Below are positions 10,604-23,049 of a stretch of 64,000 nt of DNA, one piece after another; positions within the stretch are counted from its first letter, which is position 1; every line of letters begins with the position of its first letter. The stretch lies in assembly GCA_002286855.1 (NCBI GenBank), contig NRSV01000095.1:333-64332 (forward strand), in the 5' to 3' direction. The notes beneath the pieces were generated by a model. It was not told the DNA's origin. It saw only the letters and a program-made list of their open reading frames with translations, and did no database searches. Source of the DNA: Bipolaris cookei (lineage: Eukaryota > Ascomycota > Dothideomycetes > Pleosporales > Pleosporaceae). The position numbers and the translations under genes were made by a program.

Positions 10604-12396
10604 TTACCACTCCCTCTCCCACAATGGCTCGAGCGTCTTGCTCATGTACGGCCCATCCAGCCAGTACCCAAGCTTCGCGTAGTAACTGCGGACACCCACA
10701 CCCGAGATGACGCTAATTTTCGTACTTCCGTGCTCCTCCCTCGCTATCCGCTCCGCCTCCTCCATCAAAAGCGTGCCATAGCCCTGATGCTGGAACCTCT
10801 TTGGGTCCCTCGCATGTATCGGCACCGCCGACCCATAGACATGCAACTCGCGCACCAACGACGACGGCTGGCCCGTCAGCTCCGGACGAAACGTATGTTC
10901 CTTTGAGCACTGGCGCAGACGCAACAGCGCAATCAAGATATCCTGCTTGGGATCCTCATACGCGAGAAACGTTTCCCACCCCCCGTTAGCCGTGTAGTCT
11001 CTACGTACAAGCTCGACTTGATCCGGACGAATCTTGTGCTTGACTTCGTTGATGCCGACTTCCCTCGTACGCACATCGCGACACGAAGTACCGAAATCCT
11101 TCATGCGGGCGAGTGCTAGTTCGCGCAGATTACCGTTTTCAACACCGGAAGTGACGAGAGGCATGGGGATGTCGCGCTGTACGCGGTAGATGCGAGTCCA
11201 TGGCGGTACGAGGGCAAGGATGCGCGCGACGATGTCAATGAGGGCGTTGGGCGTGTAATTCTTGTACCGGCCTGTTCGCCATAGCTCGTAGAGTCCTGTG
11301 CCGCGGATGACGAGCGTTGGGTAGATTTTGAGTCCGTCGGTGCGGAAGTCGGGGTTGGAAAAGTACTCGACGAACTGGTCGAGATCGCGCTCCATGCCTA
11401 CGTTGGGGAGGTCGGGCATCATGTGCGATACGACTTTGAAGCCTGCGTCTTTGGCGAGGCAGAAGGTTTTTGCTACGGCGGCGACGGTGTGGCCTCTGTT
11501 TGTGTCGCGGGCTACGTCTTCGTAGAGGGATTGCACGCCGATCTCCAGACGTGTGCATCCGTATCGTAGCATGGATGAGAGATGTTGATCCAAACAGTAG
11601 TCTGGTCGTGTTTCGATTGTGATACCAACGCATTTGATATTGCTCATTTCACCGGCTGCAACTGCTTCATCCACGTCCTTGGTTTGGTACCCAGACAGGG
11701 CGTTGTGCAACTGTGATATGAACTCATCTCGGTAAGACTCTGGGAGAGACATGAATGTACCGCCCATTATGATGTACTCAACCTTGTCTACACTGTGACC
11801 TAACGACTTGATTTGATCGACACGACCACGAGCTTGCTCATACGGATCATACCGCGCTCGGATAGCACGCATGGACGTTGGCTCATAGCCTGTGTATGAT
11901 TGAGTTGAGTATTCAAAGTCCGAGTCCGGGCCTCCTGGGCAGTATACACAAATATTGCCAGTGTAGGAAATGTGCGGACAGCGATGCGGCTTGCACATGA
12001 CTGCCACTACTGCAATACCCGATGATGTACCTTTTTACCTAGTCAGTCCGTGTCTCTTCTCTAATATTTCGCATGATTTCATCCAGACATACGGATCGGC
12101 TTTGCAATAAGTTTTGGTAAAATGTATTTCTTGTAGTGTTCTGGCACCGCCGCAATAATGGCCGTAAGCGGCGGCTGGCTCTTCAAATAATGCTTCTTTG
12201 CAATCTGGCCGCGCAAGGAATTCAAGTTCAGATCTTTCTTTGGTTTTGTTCCATCCGCCTGGGATTCGTAGTCTTGGATGAGCGCCGACGCAATATCTGC
12301 GCATGCCCGCATGTAGCGCTCATTCTCGGGTGGCAACTTTACATTCTTCGGCAGCCTCCTCTTATTTTGTATCTCCGTTACCGTCATTGTCGCCAT
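10604..12396 (-). CDS. ELP3: Elongator complex catalytic subunit Elp3
   Basis: Two exons, 12396-12093 and 12030-10604, give 576 residues. Elp3 is the radical-SAM tRNA acetyltransferase that starts cm5 and mcm5 modification of wobble uridine. Visible landmarks: the Fe-S motif C119-x9-C129-x2-C132 within CKPHRCPHISYTGNICVYC, the core GGTFMSLP and IGVQSLYEDV segments, and a C-terminal GNAT domain with HQGYGTLLMEEAERIA and YYAKLGYWLDGPYM. The intron splits an Arg codon before SSGIAVVAV and has a GACTGAC branch-like site. An upstream in-frame ATG (12477) would add 27 residues that do not look conserved, so MATMTVTEIQ is preferred. Length and order are normal for fungal Elp3. Confidence 0.95.
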
Positions 12397-13268
12397 GATG
12401 GGCAGATTTGTGCTGTCTGGGGTTCGCAGGATTGCGATGGCGAATCTTGAGGGTTGAGCCTCTCTATGTGGAGTCACGGGTGGGGTGAATTTCGGTAACT
12501 GCTAGGCTGTATCGGGACTAGCGAACTTCGCTTCTTGCGAGTGATGTCGTGCAGGTTACTCTCTCGATTCCAAGATCAGCATCGTCATTAAGAATATTGT
12601 CCATACCAAAGGCGATATTTGAACGCTAGAAAAAATGCATTTACATCACTCTTATGACGTGATAACAATAGCAAGACTTGCTAACAAAATGTAACAATCA
12701 TCCAGCTGATATCCAGAGCAAGAAAGACACGTCCGAGTCAACACTTCTTGACAACGTCAGGTCATCCATATCCTTCATTCAACTCTCCACCATGCAAATC
12801 CAAACGGAGTTCGGTCCACTAGCTCGGAATTCCTGGCTATTCGTAACGACACCGCCAACTGGACCACTAGCAGCAGCGACAAGGTCAAAGCGGCATCTAG
12901 CTACGAAGCTGATAGTTCTTGAATAAGTATCCTTTTCTGTGCCCAAAAGCTAAGTGATTATGGGACGAATTCGTAAGAGATACCCCATGAAGAATGTACT
13001 TGGTTACTATCTAGTTTGTATCCTGTTTCCAATTACATTCATTTTATTAATTCTTACACTACAAGCGTAATGAATCAGAGTAGAGAGTAACATCCGAAAA
13101 AAAATGGACGAGGGGTATCAAAGCGATCTACCTACAAATGTACCACACCCCAGCGAACATAATACCAACAGCTGCCGACCAAGCTTGAGCAGCTCCAGCT
13201 TTTGCATCAGTCCAATTACTTCTTTAGCCCGACTCAAAGCCTTTTCTTTCTTTCTTTTCTTTGGCAAT
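12397..13268. other. Intergenic region between ELP3 and the acyltransferase
   Basis: This is the ELP3 promoter side and the acyltransferase 3' side. An 82-codon frame at 12678-12926 (plus) has no recognisable motif. I see no other feature. Confidence 0.4.
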
Positions 13269-14738
13269 CTACGCCTTGGACTTCACACCCGCTACCTTCA
13301 TAACAATGTTGAAAATTTTAACAAACACGTTGACGATGAGACCGAGAGCAGCAGTGGGGACGAAAATCTGCAACCACTCGTACCACTTGACCGGTCGAAC
13401 ATCCGTCTCGATCCAGCCTGCGCCCTTCAACGGCTCCCCACCGTCGACATTAGGTGTTTCGCCATCATCTGCAGGGAAACGGTTGTTTTCGACAAAGTAC
13501 TGTAAGAGGTCATCCTTTTCTCGCCAACGAAGGAGTAGCCAGTCGGAAAATTCCTTTTCATCGTGGACTGGGATGTCGGCGGTGGCGTAACGACGCCAGT
13601 GCATGTTTACTGATTTTGGAGATCGGCCTTGGAAGTAGGTACCGCGAAGGGTGAAGAGGTCTTGACCGTATTGGCCGGCGCTGGTAAAGATTAGTGTCAT
13701 ATAGACTAGTGCCAGAGCGTAGACGAGCTTACGGGACGCCTTCATAGGCTACTGTGCAATCGTACAGATACTCCACGGAGCCCTTGAGTTCTTTCAAGCA
13801 AAACAACAAGCCAGTGCTTCTTGGCAGCAATGCATGCCTCAAATCATCAATCTTGTTCTTTTCTGCCCACTTTTGACTCGATGCTCGACCGTTTACGCTA
13901 AGGTTTGTGCCTTCGGGAAAGATGAGCAGCCACATGGGGTCAAGGTCCTGGGAACCGGACAACGGGCCGCTATGGCTGGTGGTCAGCTTTTTCAGCCGAT
14001 GCTGAAAGCGGTCCTTGTCCGTCGACCACTTCCGCGAGAGGAAGATGAAGCCGTAAAGTCTCATACCCCAGCCTATGACGGGTATATATTTCAACGACTC
14101 TTTAAGGATAATGTAGAGATGGCCATGCATCGAAGCCGTGTAGGCCACCCACCAGAGGTAGACCCAGTCAGTGTAAATCTGGAGAGTATTAGTAGCTGCT
14201 GGCAGAGAAGAGGCATGGGATGGGTAGACGGACTTGGTGGTTGGAAATAAGGACTAGTCGTTCCGGAAAGTCAGACTCCAATCTGCCATCCTTTGTCTTT
14301 CTCAGTTGTCCCCTCATGCTCTTATCCCCACTGACTCGCATGGTAACGGGAGCCCACCAGTAGGTCATGGTGGTAACGACGATGCCAAAATGCTGCTTGG
14401 ACATGGCCATCCATGCATAGAAGAGGTTCTTGCTATATAGATACAAGGGACAGCCGAAGTACTGTGTGACGGCGATGCTGGAACATAAGTCAGCGTCCTG
14501 TGGGGGCCTATCCGCCATGCGCGTATACTGACGCCATGATGCTCCCAGCGAAGTAGGCTGCGAACAAAAACATGCGCAGGGCCTGTGCAAAGGCGCCATG
14601 CTTGATGTCGCCCGCTGGATGTTGGGCTGGTTCGGGGTCTTGTGGATGGGCAGGTGGTTTGGTACGCTGTGCTTTTAGCTTTGCGATGACAGGTGGCTCA
14701 ACGGGCATCTGCCGCTGTCTGAGGCCTTCGATCGACAT
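13269..14738 (-). CDS. Lysophospholipid acyltransferase of the Cst26/LCLAT1 type
   Basis: Four exons, 14738-14533, 14477-14234, 14178-13733 and 13680-13269, add up to 435 residues. The PlsC motif N-H-x4-D is formed across an intron (SNHQ joined to IYTDW), followed by FPEGTNLS. An N-terminal hydrophobic helix and two C-terminal ones (IFVPTAALGLIVNVFV near the end) make it a membrane enzyme, probably of the ER, transferring acyl groups to lysophosphatidic acid or lysophosphatidylinositol. The segment GQYGQDLFTLRGTYFQGRSP is typical of fungal Cst26-like members. Two introns use less common donors (GTCAGT, GTCCGT), but only these keep frame and motif. The substrate is not readable from sequence. 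It is transcribed away from the NAD kinase gene. Confidence 0.9.
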
Positions 14739-15429
14739 GGTAAGGTTGGGAGGGAGCATATGTAGACAGCTGTCAGATAATTCTTTTGGTTCAGGGCAGG
14801 GTTGGTGCAGCGAATGTACATGGGTGTACCAAGTGGAAATGGCCGGATCGCTCAGATGGGCGCGTGAATCGTGGTCTGAGCATGTGACGGGGAGTCGTGG
14901 CGTAACAAGGAATGGTGAACATCCAGGGATCGAGGTAGCGGTTGCCTGGCAAAAGAAGGTGGAGAGAAGGAAGACGGGACAGGGTAAGCAGGCGGCAGCT
15001 CGTAGCATGTATCCATGCTCATGGTGTCGTGCACGCGCAGCGCAACAGGCTGATGCCGATCCACCTCAGTCCATCTGAGATGATGGCACCGGACCAAAGA
15101 TAATACCCCACCTGTGCAGGGATAGCCCGAGCGCTGCGGGACGCTAGGCACTCCTTCACTCGCATCCCATCCCACGTTGCCGACACGTTGTTTGCACGTG
15201 AAGGTGGAGATTAGCCCTGCTATCTCCGCATCACGACAATACTACCACCCATGTATTAATCTATGTACGTTCTGCGTGGTAGCTCTGCATTCACTGCTCG
15301 CCCCTCGCGGCCCAGCATCGCCATGACTGCTGCTCCCACAGTTGCCCTCATCCAGTCATATGGCATCCACCCGCCGGCTTAGCCTCTGCGCACCGCATCG
15401 CACACAACTACAGCCGTAGCTTTTTCCTT
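14739..15429. promoter_or_regulatory. Shared divergent promoter region (acyltransferase / NAD kinase)
   Basis: About 690 bp separate two divergent start codons. A long plus-strand frame (14572-15078) overlaps the acyltransferase first exon in antisense and is a shadow. I recognise no specific regulatory site, but the divergent arrangement makes it the control region for both genes. Confidence 0.45.
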
Positions 15430-16767
15430 ATGCACAGTGCTCAGAAGATGCGCATATCCCAGAGACACCCTCTGCTGTGGCGGCTCCTTGGTTCGCCCGC
15501 GCACGCGCGCAGTTTCTCTTCAACACCCCGCCGTCGCGAGATCAAGCACATTTCCGAGCTGCCTCTGCCCACAAAGCCGTCGTACATACAGTCGCCCAAC
15601 AACACACTCCTCAGCCTCCAGTGGCCATCGCCGCCACGAAATATCCTCGTCACCAAGAAGAAGCGCACGCCCAACATCACCGAGTCCGTCATCGAATTTA
15701 CGTCGCATATCCGCTCCACCTACCCCGCCATAAACGTCATCTTCGAGCCAGAAACAGCAGAGGAGCTGCATGAAAAACTTTCCTTTCCCGTGTACACATA
15801 CAAGAGAAGCAACGGCGTGCCGCAGCAGCTTTCGGATAAAACCGACCTGGTCTGCACTCTAGGCGGAGACGGAACGCTGCTGAGAGCCAGCAGTCTCTTC
15901 AGCCATTCCGAAAATGTGCCTCCCGTCCTGAGCTTCGCCATGGGTACAATCGGTTTCCTGGGCGAATTCAAATTCAAAGAGTACAAGCGGGCGTTTCGAG
16001 AGGTGTACATGAGCGGTGCGCCAGACACGTACGCAACGCTATCTGATTCCTTGGGCAAAAGCCCACCACGCTTGCCTTCTTCGCCTGACGATCCTCTAGA
16101 CAAGCCATTGAGCTACGCCGATATACGCGGCAAGGCAATGGGGACAAACAGGACGGCGCGCATCCTCCTTCGCAACAGGCTCAAAGTCGGTGTTTTCGGG
16201 CCCGATGGCAAGAGAATCGGGAGTGCTGATGACGAGGGCGATACCTACGCACTGAACGAAGTCACGCTGCACCGCGGCGGGAGTCCTCATCTCAAAATCA
16301 TCGATGTATACATCAATAACCGGTTCCTGACGGAAGCTGTTGCGGATGGCATGATTATCAGCTCACCTACAGGCTCAACTGCATACTCGCTTTCCTCTGG
16401 TGGAAGTATCGTGCATCCTCTCGTTCCATCGATCTGTCTTACACCCATCTGCCCTCGCTCCCTCTCTTTCAGACCCCTAGTCCTACCCGCCGAAACACCC
16501 ATTACACTACGTCTCGGCGCAAAGAATCGCGGGCGCGAAGTCGAAGTTAGTATCGACGGCAGCACCATCACCGAGAAACTGGGTACGGGCATGGAAGTCC
16601 GCATAAGCGGGGAGGAAGTCAAGCGCGATGCTAGAGGCTGGGAAGGCGGCGTACCCAGCATCGTCAGAGGCACAACGGGCAAGGAAGATATGGCAGAAGA
16701 TCATTGGGTCGGCGGTCTGAATGCGTTGTTGAAATTCAATTATCCATTTGGCGATCAGGATTCTTGA
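15430..16767 (+). CDS. Mitochondrial NAD(H) kinase, Pos5 type
   Basis: A single exon of 445 codons. The start is followed by an Arg/Ser-rich, acid-free leader (RHPLLWRLLGSPAHARSFSS, then TPRRR) typical of a mitochondrial presequence. The kinase landmarks are present: GGDGTLLRAS near residue 143 (ATP-phosphate loop), GTIGFLGEF, ALNEVTLHRG, and DGMIISSPTGSTAYSLSSGG (NAD-site loop). Such enzymes phosphorylate NAD or NADH to supply matrix NADPH. A less conserved linker (SPPRLPSSPDDPLDKP) is inserted between the two halves, as in fungal members. An alternative start at MRISQ (15448) would still leave a presequence. The cytosolic Utr1 type is less likely because of the leader. Confidence 0.9.
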   Translation: MHSAQKMRISQRHPLLWRLLGSPAHARSFSSTPRRREIKHISELPLPTKPSYIQSPNNTLLSLQWPSPPRNILVTKKKRTPNITESVIEFTSHIRSTYPAINVIFEPETAEELHEKLSFPVYTYKRSNGVPQQLSDKTDLVCTLGGDGTLLRASSLFSHSENVPPVLSFAMGTIGFLGEFKFKEYKRAFREVYMSGAPDTYATLSDSLGKSPPRLPSSPDDPLDKPLSYADIRGKAMGTNRTARILLRNRLKVGVFGPDGKRIGSADDEGDTYALNEVTLHRGGSPHLKIIDVYINNRFLTEAVADGMIISSPTGSTAYSLSSGGSIVHPLVPSICLTPICPRSLSFRPLVLPAETPITLRLGAKNRGREVEVSIDGSTITEKLGTGMEVRISGEEVKRDARGWEGGVPSIVRGTTGKEDMAEDHWVGGLNALLKFNYPFGDQDS

Positions 16768-16876
16768 GCTAGTCCCCAATCTAATACATTGGTGTCGAAG
16801 CAAGCTCAGAAAGCGAGATACACGACATACACCATACAACCAACATAGCCAAAACCAAAAAATGTACATAGCTACC

Positions 16877-19034
16877 CTACTCCACCACCCGCATATACCT
16901 CGTCACACTCGTATAATCCTTCTGCGGCCCCTTGACATTGTACTCGACCTCCCACCAGACCTTCCCCTCTCCACCCCCCTCCACCGTCATACCCCATGCA
17001 AAAGCCCATGTCGCAGCATACAAGTCCCGCCCACAAAGATGCGTCTCCCTATTCCTCGCTCTAACCACCTCTTCCCCCGCCAGTTCCCCCATCTCAACAA
17101 ACAACCCACCAACCCCGTGTCCATAACCTCCTACACCACCCTCCTGCTGCGCCTCACGCATCTTGTCTTCGTCGAAGAAACGCACTGCGATGAAATCGCC
17201 ATCTTCAGGCGCAGAACCGGGACATAGTTGGTACACGTATTTTCTGCGCGCGGTGAAACTTAGGCCGGTGGTTGTGCTGAATGTGCCTTCTTCGGCGTAG
17301 AGAAGGGTTGGTAGCGGGATGAAAGGAGAAAGGGGGATGGGGGTGAAGGTAGCGGTGCCAGCTACGGTGCCAGAAGGGTGGCTGGGGAGCTTGGAGGTGA
17401 GCTTGCGGGTGAATTTCCAGGCTGAGGTTTGTGGTGGGGTGGCGAGGTTGTTGAAGATGGATTTGGGACTAGAGAGTGCGGAGGGAGGGGGGGTTTCTGG
17501 GGGTGAGCCCTGGGGTCCTGGGTTTGTAGGTTCGGAGGGTAATGGTCGGGTTTCGCGGATTGGCAGGTTCTGTGTTAGTGGTGTGGGGAGAGAGGCTTTT
17601 GGGTCTTGGCTTGAGAGTAACATGGCGTTGACGCTTTGTAGTGTTGCTCGACTTGGATTCAAAGCTGCGTTGCTCGTGGTGATCCAGCTCAGTCTCCGCT
17701 TGATGAATGATTTATCCATGTCATTGGCTTCTTTCGCTTTTCCTCTATTGATTGCTCCGCTTTCGTCTGTGTAAAGACATAGTATCGCTAGGGCAGCTCC
17801 AACGGAGAGATCTTTGCCTGTGGGACAGCATACTAGTATTTTGTTCTGTGTTTCCGGAGTTTGAAGAGAAGAGAAGAACGGTATGAGATGAGGAAGCTGA
17901 GTGCGAAGGTCTCGTGACCCCAGCTTACCAGTCTGACATTTTAGATGAAGGTAGTGTTTTACTCCAGCATCTTTGAGTGCAGAAGATTCAAAGGGCTCGG
18001 GTGTGCAGCTGACTACAGTTTTGAAACCCGCCAATTGTACGTCTTCACTGGATGAGATGTACAGCTGTGTTGTAGGCTTGATCAAGCTTGCAACTACACT
18101 ACTGCCCTTTTGTTCCTTGATGAGCTTTGTAATGACCTCTGGTGCATCTTCTTCATTCATCCTCATCATCATATCCTTGTTTTCCCAGAAGATTGACGGT
18201 GTAAGTCCGTGTGACCATGCCTCGTGGTCGTCTGCAGCGCCCTGGATATATCCGCTTTCTGATGCCTCGGCGCCATGGACACGCCGTGACGCTGTGCAGA
18301 GGACTATGGGATGGAAGTCTGCAAAAGAAGGGGTTGAATCTGGAAGAGAGGATTTCTGTGTTATCCATATGGGGCGGAGTGGCTTCTTCAGCTTACTACG
18401 GAGAAGTGGGATGTTCGGTTTGCAAATGTCCTTTCGTTTTATCAGCCGTTATATGCTGGTGTTTCAGTAGCCCAGGCCGACATACCAAAAATTGGTGTAC
18501 AAATCCATCAATTCTCTTCTCCATCTGCGCATGCTCACTCTCTCCCACAGCTTGCGGTGGTGTAAAAAGCCCCATCTCTTCTTTCGCCCTCTCCGCACCA
18601 AACACCGCTCGATTCATCACGCAACACCACGTTGGAATCGTCTTACTCAATGCATCGGGCATACTCTTTCCCCTCCTTGTACTATCCACTACAACTGCAC
18701 CGCCCCATTTCTCTACCACATCGAGTAACTGCAAATTCAGCCTTCGCAGACTGAAACTCCATTCACCCATGTGGCCGTCTGTGCTTTTAAAGTAGACGGA
18801 TCCGGACTTCAGAGATGGCGGAATGTACCAACTACCACAGCGCTCATTTGCTACTAGAGGAAGCTCATAGGCCGATGCAACAGATTCGACAAAAGTACTG
18901 TCGGATATGATTGAGGCGAGCCGGTTGTGTGTTGAGAGCGTCGAACGGCGCAATGATGAGAGGGTGCTTGATAAATTCGGTGTGTTGGAGAGATGCGGAA
19001 ATATAATGTCCGCCTCAGTCAATGGCTTGGACAT
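16877..19034 (-). CDS. RIT1: Rit1-type initiator tRNA 2'-O-ribosyl phosphate transferase fused to a DUF6314-like domain
   Basis: Exons 19034-18486 and 18391-16877 join in phase 0, giving 687 residues. The intron is 94 bp with a GTAGTAAG acceptor; using the upstream TAG instead would meet an immediate stop. The first about 450 residues match Rit1: GSWYIPP and YFKSTDGHMGEWSFSLRRLN near the N-terminus, VVDSTRRGKSMPDALSKTIP, then a cysteine-loop region with ILVCCPTGKDLSVGAALAIL. Rit1 adds ribosyl phosphate to A64 of initiator tRNA so that it stays out of elongation. After a Pro/Ser-rich linker (ETRPLPSEPTNPGPQG) there is a C-terminal domain, residues about 530-687, with YVYQLCPG, VRFFDED, HLCGRDLYAATW and GPQKDYTSVTRYMR. 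I associate this with the DUF6314 family. No stop or splice signal separates the parts. Confidence 0.85.
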
Positions 19035-21472
19035 TGCTCGCCTGATTCTCTATTTTTCTGATTGCTAACGTCCAGTTTGGTCAATCGAGATGAGTTATCA
19101 ACACTCTTTACCCCGCATCGTGTTGAATTTTGTAAAGAAAAGGGCGTTACCAATCAGAGGTCTAGCACATCATTGAATCAGGTTTGCTAAAGCTGTCTGA
19201 CGAAATTCTTCATTTCCGGCGTAAGGGTAAGAGTCGTGCGTGGGATACTTGAGCCGGCGAAGGAGAATGGGTCAAATGTGATAGAGACTAAGCCATTTGG
19301 GGGCTAGTGCATATGCCCCACATGCGGACGCGAAGTCTGGTCACAGCGGGTTTGCCAGATAGTATTCGTTCGAAGAATGTGGAGAGAAATAGTTCACCTC
19401 GTATCCTATCCGATGTTTGGGTATTATTCAACAGACTCCACTCATCTTTCAGGTGGTCCAAGTTATACCCTCGTCCCACGAGCTATGAAACCGCAATGTA
19501 GTTCGTCGGCGTACTTGCAGAGAAACACACCACATCGAGAATGGAAAATGGACCAAGAGTAACTTTTTGCAAATCTCAGTAGATCATGTCGGGACTGAAC
19601 GCGAATGAATCAAAAAGAGGAATGACAGGAGGCAATGAAACTATAACCGCGGTGTCTTCATTGGATTGCGGTGATGTGATTTGTCGCAAAAGTCTGGTAG
19701 CATCAATCTAAATTGAACGTGGACACGAGCATGCTGCTGACCTGTGAGTGTGGTGTTATGCGGACTTGCTTCAGATGCCAAAGCCTACACAGTAGACCGA
19801 GGGGAGAACAATGTGAATGATGTCGGCAGCGACGGAGTCTTCGCCTGATCCTTCACGCATGGTTCCCATCAATCATCCGGAAAGGCTCAGAAAAGTACGG
19901 AAGTCTACATAAGCTTAAGGATTCGGCCGAGTGCAAGGCTTGCGGGGCCACAATGCGGAGCTTGAGTGAACCAAGAGCCTTTCGATATTGGCGCTAACAC
20001 CAGATGGGACTAAACGTGATGCAGGCGGCAGCTGTCTCCTATTACCCGACATCCGGAAGTTGCCAAACATCTCGCCCACTCACATGTCACCTTTGCAAGA
20101 TTGCTGTCATCACCTTATACGACCAAGGCTCCTATGGTTGGTTGCGACACTTTGCAGCGCGTCACAGTCTACGTATGATACAAACACCGCAACATATACT
20201 ACGGCACCCCAGTAATAGTAGCACATTATTTTCCAGTCCAAGTCACTCTGAGGGAGATGCTCCATTTCCCCGCTGACTACCCGCAACCCTCACGACCCTC
20301 ACTGCCCTTGGTATAGGGAAATTCCGGACCATTGCGTAGTAGACAAGTCAGGACCAATCTGGCAACACCAAGCGCTAGTCATTCGTTTGCTCCAAGCTAC
20401 GACGTCTCCCCGTTCGTGCATGGACTTGATTTCCCGTTGCATATGGCACCCACCCTAGCATGGAACAACTGCTATGGTCCGTCTTCCAGAAGTTTGTACA
20501 ATGTGCCGTGTGTCAGGATAAATGAAGTTCTCAGCAGTGTCCGAGATCTACCTTCATCAAATTGGGTAGTCATGTGCACGGCAGAATGTTTCGAGAAGGC
20601 GGTTCAGCCAAAACATCCCGGGCCGAATACATGCGCTTACTTCTAGTACGCCAAACAACGCGCTCATTCTGTTAACACCTGATACATCTATGCCATGGGG
20701 CCATATAGCTTCAACACGCTGTATGCAGGCTCATCACTGCTGTGTCATCCGGCGACTCGGAGTCGTGTACCGCACAATGCAAGTACAAATCTACATGTAC
20801 TCACAAATGAGGCTAGCTACCAATGTTCCGGTGTTTGAGTTTGTAGTGGTCAAGCCAGCATTGTGGAATGGTAGACGTGGTCAATCGAGGCCATCTCGTT
20901 GCTTGATATGCTCGAACATCGCCATCATTCCCATAGTCGATTCGTCGGGGTACTCATAGATGAGGCTGAGAGATTAACATCGAGACCGCGGGGTAGAGGC
21001 TCGGGAAGCCAACATCCCCGCAGTTCTAAAGTCTCTCGTAAGACATTCATCTATTGACCCCACTAGTCATATATGCCAATCAAGGACGCATACACAGAGA
21101 CAAATTAGGCACCATTTGTGCGTCAGATCCTACTTTTGGGAAGAGACTTTGAAAAATGCTCCAACACTGTCTCATCGACGAAATATGAGATGGCAAGGCA
21201 TTGTCGCTCCAACGAGGCCCAGTTTACCAAAGGTTACCCAAGTGCCAAATCTCGACACCACTGCAAGAATGGTACTCTTGCATCCTACTAAAGTGGCACT
21301 CTACTACAGGTAAACTTGGTATAGTATCATTCCCCACATGATATATATTCATCTAAATCTTATTTCTTGAGGGCTGATCGCCCAAACCTGACAACTACCC
21401 CTTGTCAATCACCCTCGGGCCTGCTTTCCGATGGAAGAGTATCCCAATTACGGGCTGGGAGTACGTGACTTG
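19035..21472. other. Large gene-free intergenic region upstream of the GH6 gene
   Basis: About 2.4 kb without a supportable gene. Short frames (19307-19501, 20004-20276, 20332-20646 and others) show no motif, leader or splice structure. CCCCAC at 21332-21337 matches, on the other strand, the CreA/Mig1 core SYGGRG, about 225 bp before the GH6 start. A single short match has little weight. Confidence 0.4.
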
Positions 21473-21478
21473 TATAAG
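21473..21478 (+). promoter_or_regulatory. Candidate TATA box of the GH6 gene
   Basis: TATAAG lies about 89 bp before the start codon at 21562, a usual distance for strongly induced fungal secreted-enzyme genes. A pyrimidine-rich stretch lies between it and the ATG. Confidence 0.4.
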
Positions 21479-21561
21479 AAGGAGGGTCATCCCTCGAATG
21501 TTTCAGCATCCAAACTACCACACGCTCTCTTGCATTCGCACGTTCTCTTACAGCCACTACC

Positions 21562-22939
21562 ATGAAAGGTCTTCTCTCCGCTACCGTGGCTTCGGCCATC
21601 TCTGGTGCTCTTGCGTTTCCTTCTCCCTCTGAGCGCCGCGGCATTGCTGCCCGCCAGGCTGCAGTATGCTCTTCTCCTGTCACGCTATCTGGAAACCCGT
21701 TTTCCAATCGCACCCTCGCCGTTAATTCGTTTTATGCTTCCGAGGTCAAAGAAGCTGTTACCAAAATCAGTGACTCGTCACTTGCAGCAAAAGCGGCCAA
21801 GGTCGCTGATATTGGAAGTTTTTTCTGGATGTAAGGCGCTCACAGCTCGGGCTGTATGGTTTTGTAGTGAAGAGAATACTGATATGCAATTCAGTGATAC
21901 GCGTGAAAAGATCAAGATGCTTGACGATATCATCAAGGATACCTCCTGCAGCCAGATTCGCGGACTCATCATTTACGATCTGCCTGGTCGCGACTGCGCC
22001 GCCAAAGCATCCAACGGTGAACTTGCCGTTGGCGAAATCGACATTTACAAGACACAGTACATTGATCGTGAGTATTGCCCATCATATTATCTTATGTAGA
22101 TCTCGCCACTAACCCGGAGCTCCATCATAGCCATTGTTGCAATCATCAAGAAGTACCCAAACATAGCCTTCGCTCTGATCATTGAGCCCGACTCTTTGCC
22201 CAACTTGGTCACCAACAGCAACTTGGCGACGTGCCAGGCATCTGCTGCTGGATACCGCGAGGGAGTTGCGTATGCGCTTAAGCAGCTGAATCTCCCTAAC
22301 GTAGTTTCTTACGTGGATTCTGGTCACGGAGGCTGGCTCGGCTGGGACGCCAATCTAAGTACGTACTCTCCTTTACCTCTCGTTAAACCATGCATGGAGG
22401 AAAAAAAACTAATCTGAGCAGAACCGGGTGCGAAGGAGCTTGCATCGGTCTACAAAGCCGCTGGCAGCCCCAAGTCAGTCCGCGGTATTGCGACCAACAT
22501 TGCCGGCTGGAACTCGTTGGACCAAGAGCCTGGAGAATTTGCCGGTTCCTCTGACGGTCAATACAACAAGGCGCAAAATGAGAAGAAGTACGTTCAGCTC
22601 ATATCGCCCGAACTTGTTGCGGCAGGCATGCCGGGCCAGGCCATTGTCGACACAGGCCGCAATGGCGTCACGGGTATCCGCAAGGAATGGGGTGACTGGT
22701 GCAATGTCAAAGGTGCTGGATTCGGTCGTCGCCCTACGGCTGACACTGGATCTTCGCTCATCGATGCCTTAGTGTGGGGCAAGCCCGGTGGCGAGAGCGA
22801 CGGTACCAGCGATACGTCCGCGAAACGCTATGATTCATTCTGTGGCAAGGACGATGCCTTCAAGCCCAGCCCCGAGGCTGGATCCTGGAACCAGGCCTAC
22901 TTTGAGATGCTTGTCAAGAACGCTAACCCTCCTCTGTAG
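21562..22939 (+). CDS. Secreted GH6 cellulase (Cel6 cellobiohydrolase type, no CBM)
   Basis: Four exons, 21562-21830, 21895-22067, 22131-22358 and 22422-22939, make 395 residues; all three introns have clear branch sites (ACTGATA, CACTAAC, ACTAATC). A signal peptide (MKGLLSATVASAISGALAFP) precedes the catalytic domain. Both catalytic Asp contexts are present: YDLPGRDCAAKASNGE, equivalent to T. reesei Cel6A Asp175, and IIEPDSLPNLVTN, equivalent to Asp221. The end, WNQAYFEMLVKNANPPL, is characteristic of Cel6. The enzyme cuts cellobiose from the non-reducing end of cellulose. The usual N-terminal cellulose-binding module and Ser/Thr linker are absent, so it may act on soluble or hemicellulosic glucans. 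Whether it is exo or endo depends on loop lengths I cannot judge. Confidence 0.93.
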
Positions 22940-23033
22940 AGCAGTGGCGCGCTTGCTGAGCACGTTTGGTTCTAGGGGGACGATAGAGCAAAGTGTAAGG
23001 ACAACTTTCTTGTACATAGATAGTTTGTAAGGA

Positions 23034-23049
23034 GGGGGGGGGGGGGGGG
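23034..23049 (+). repeat. Poly-G tract
   Basis: Sixteen consecutive G lie about 95 bp after the GH6 stop. Such runs are length-variable and hard to sequence. Confidence 0.9.

Noticed and set aside
12678..12926. Plus-strand 82-codon frame between ELP3 and the acyltransferase
   Set aside because: No motif; it looks like chance openness.
14572..15078. Plus-strand frame of 168 codons upstream of the NAD kinase
   Set aside because: It overlaps the acyltransferase first exon in antisense and has no recognisable domain.
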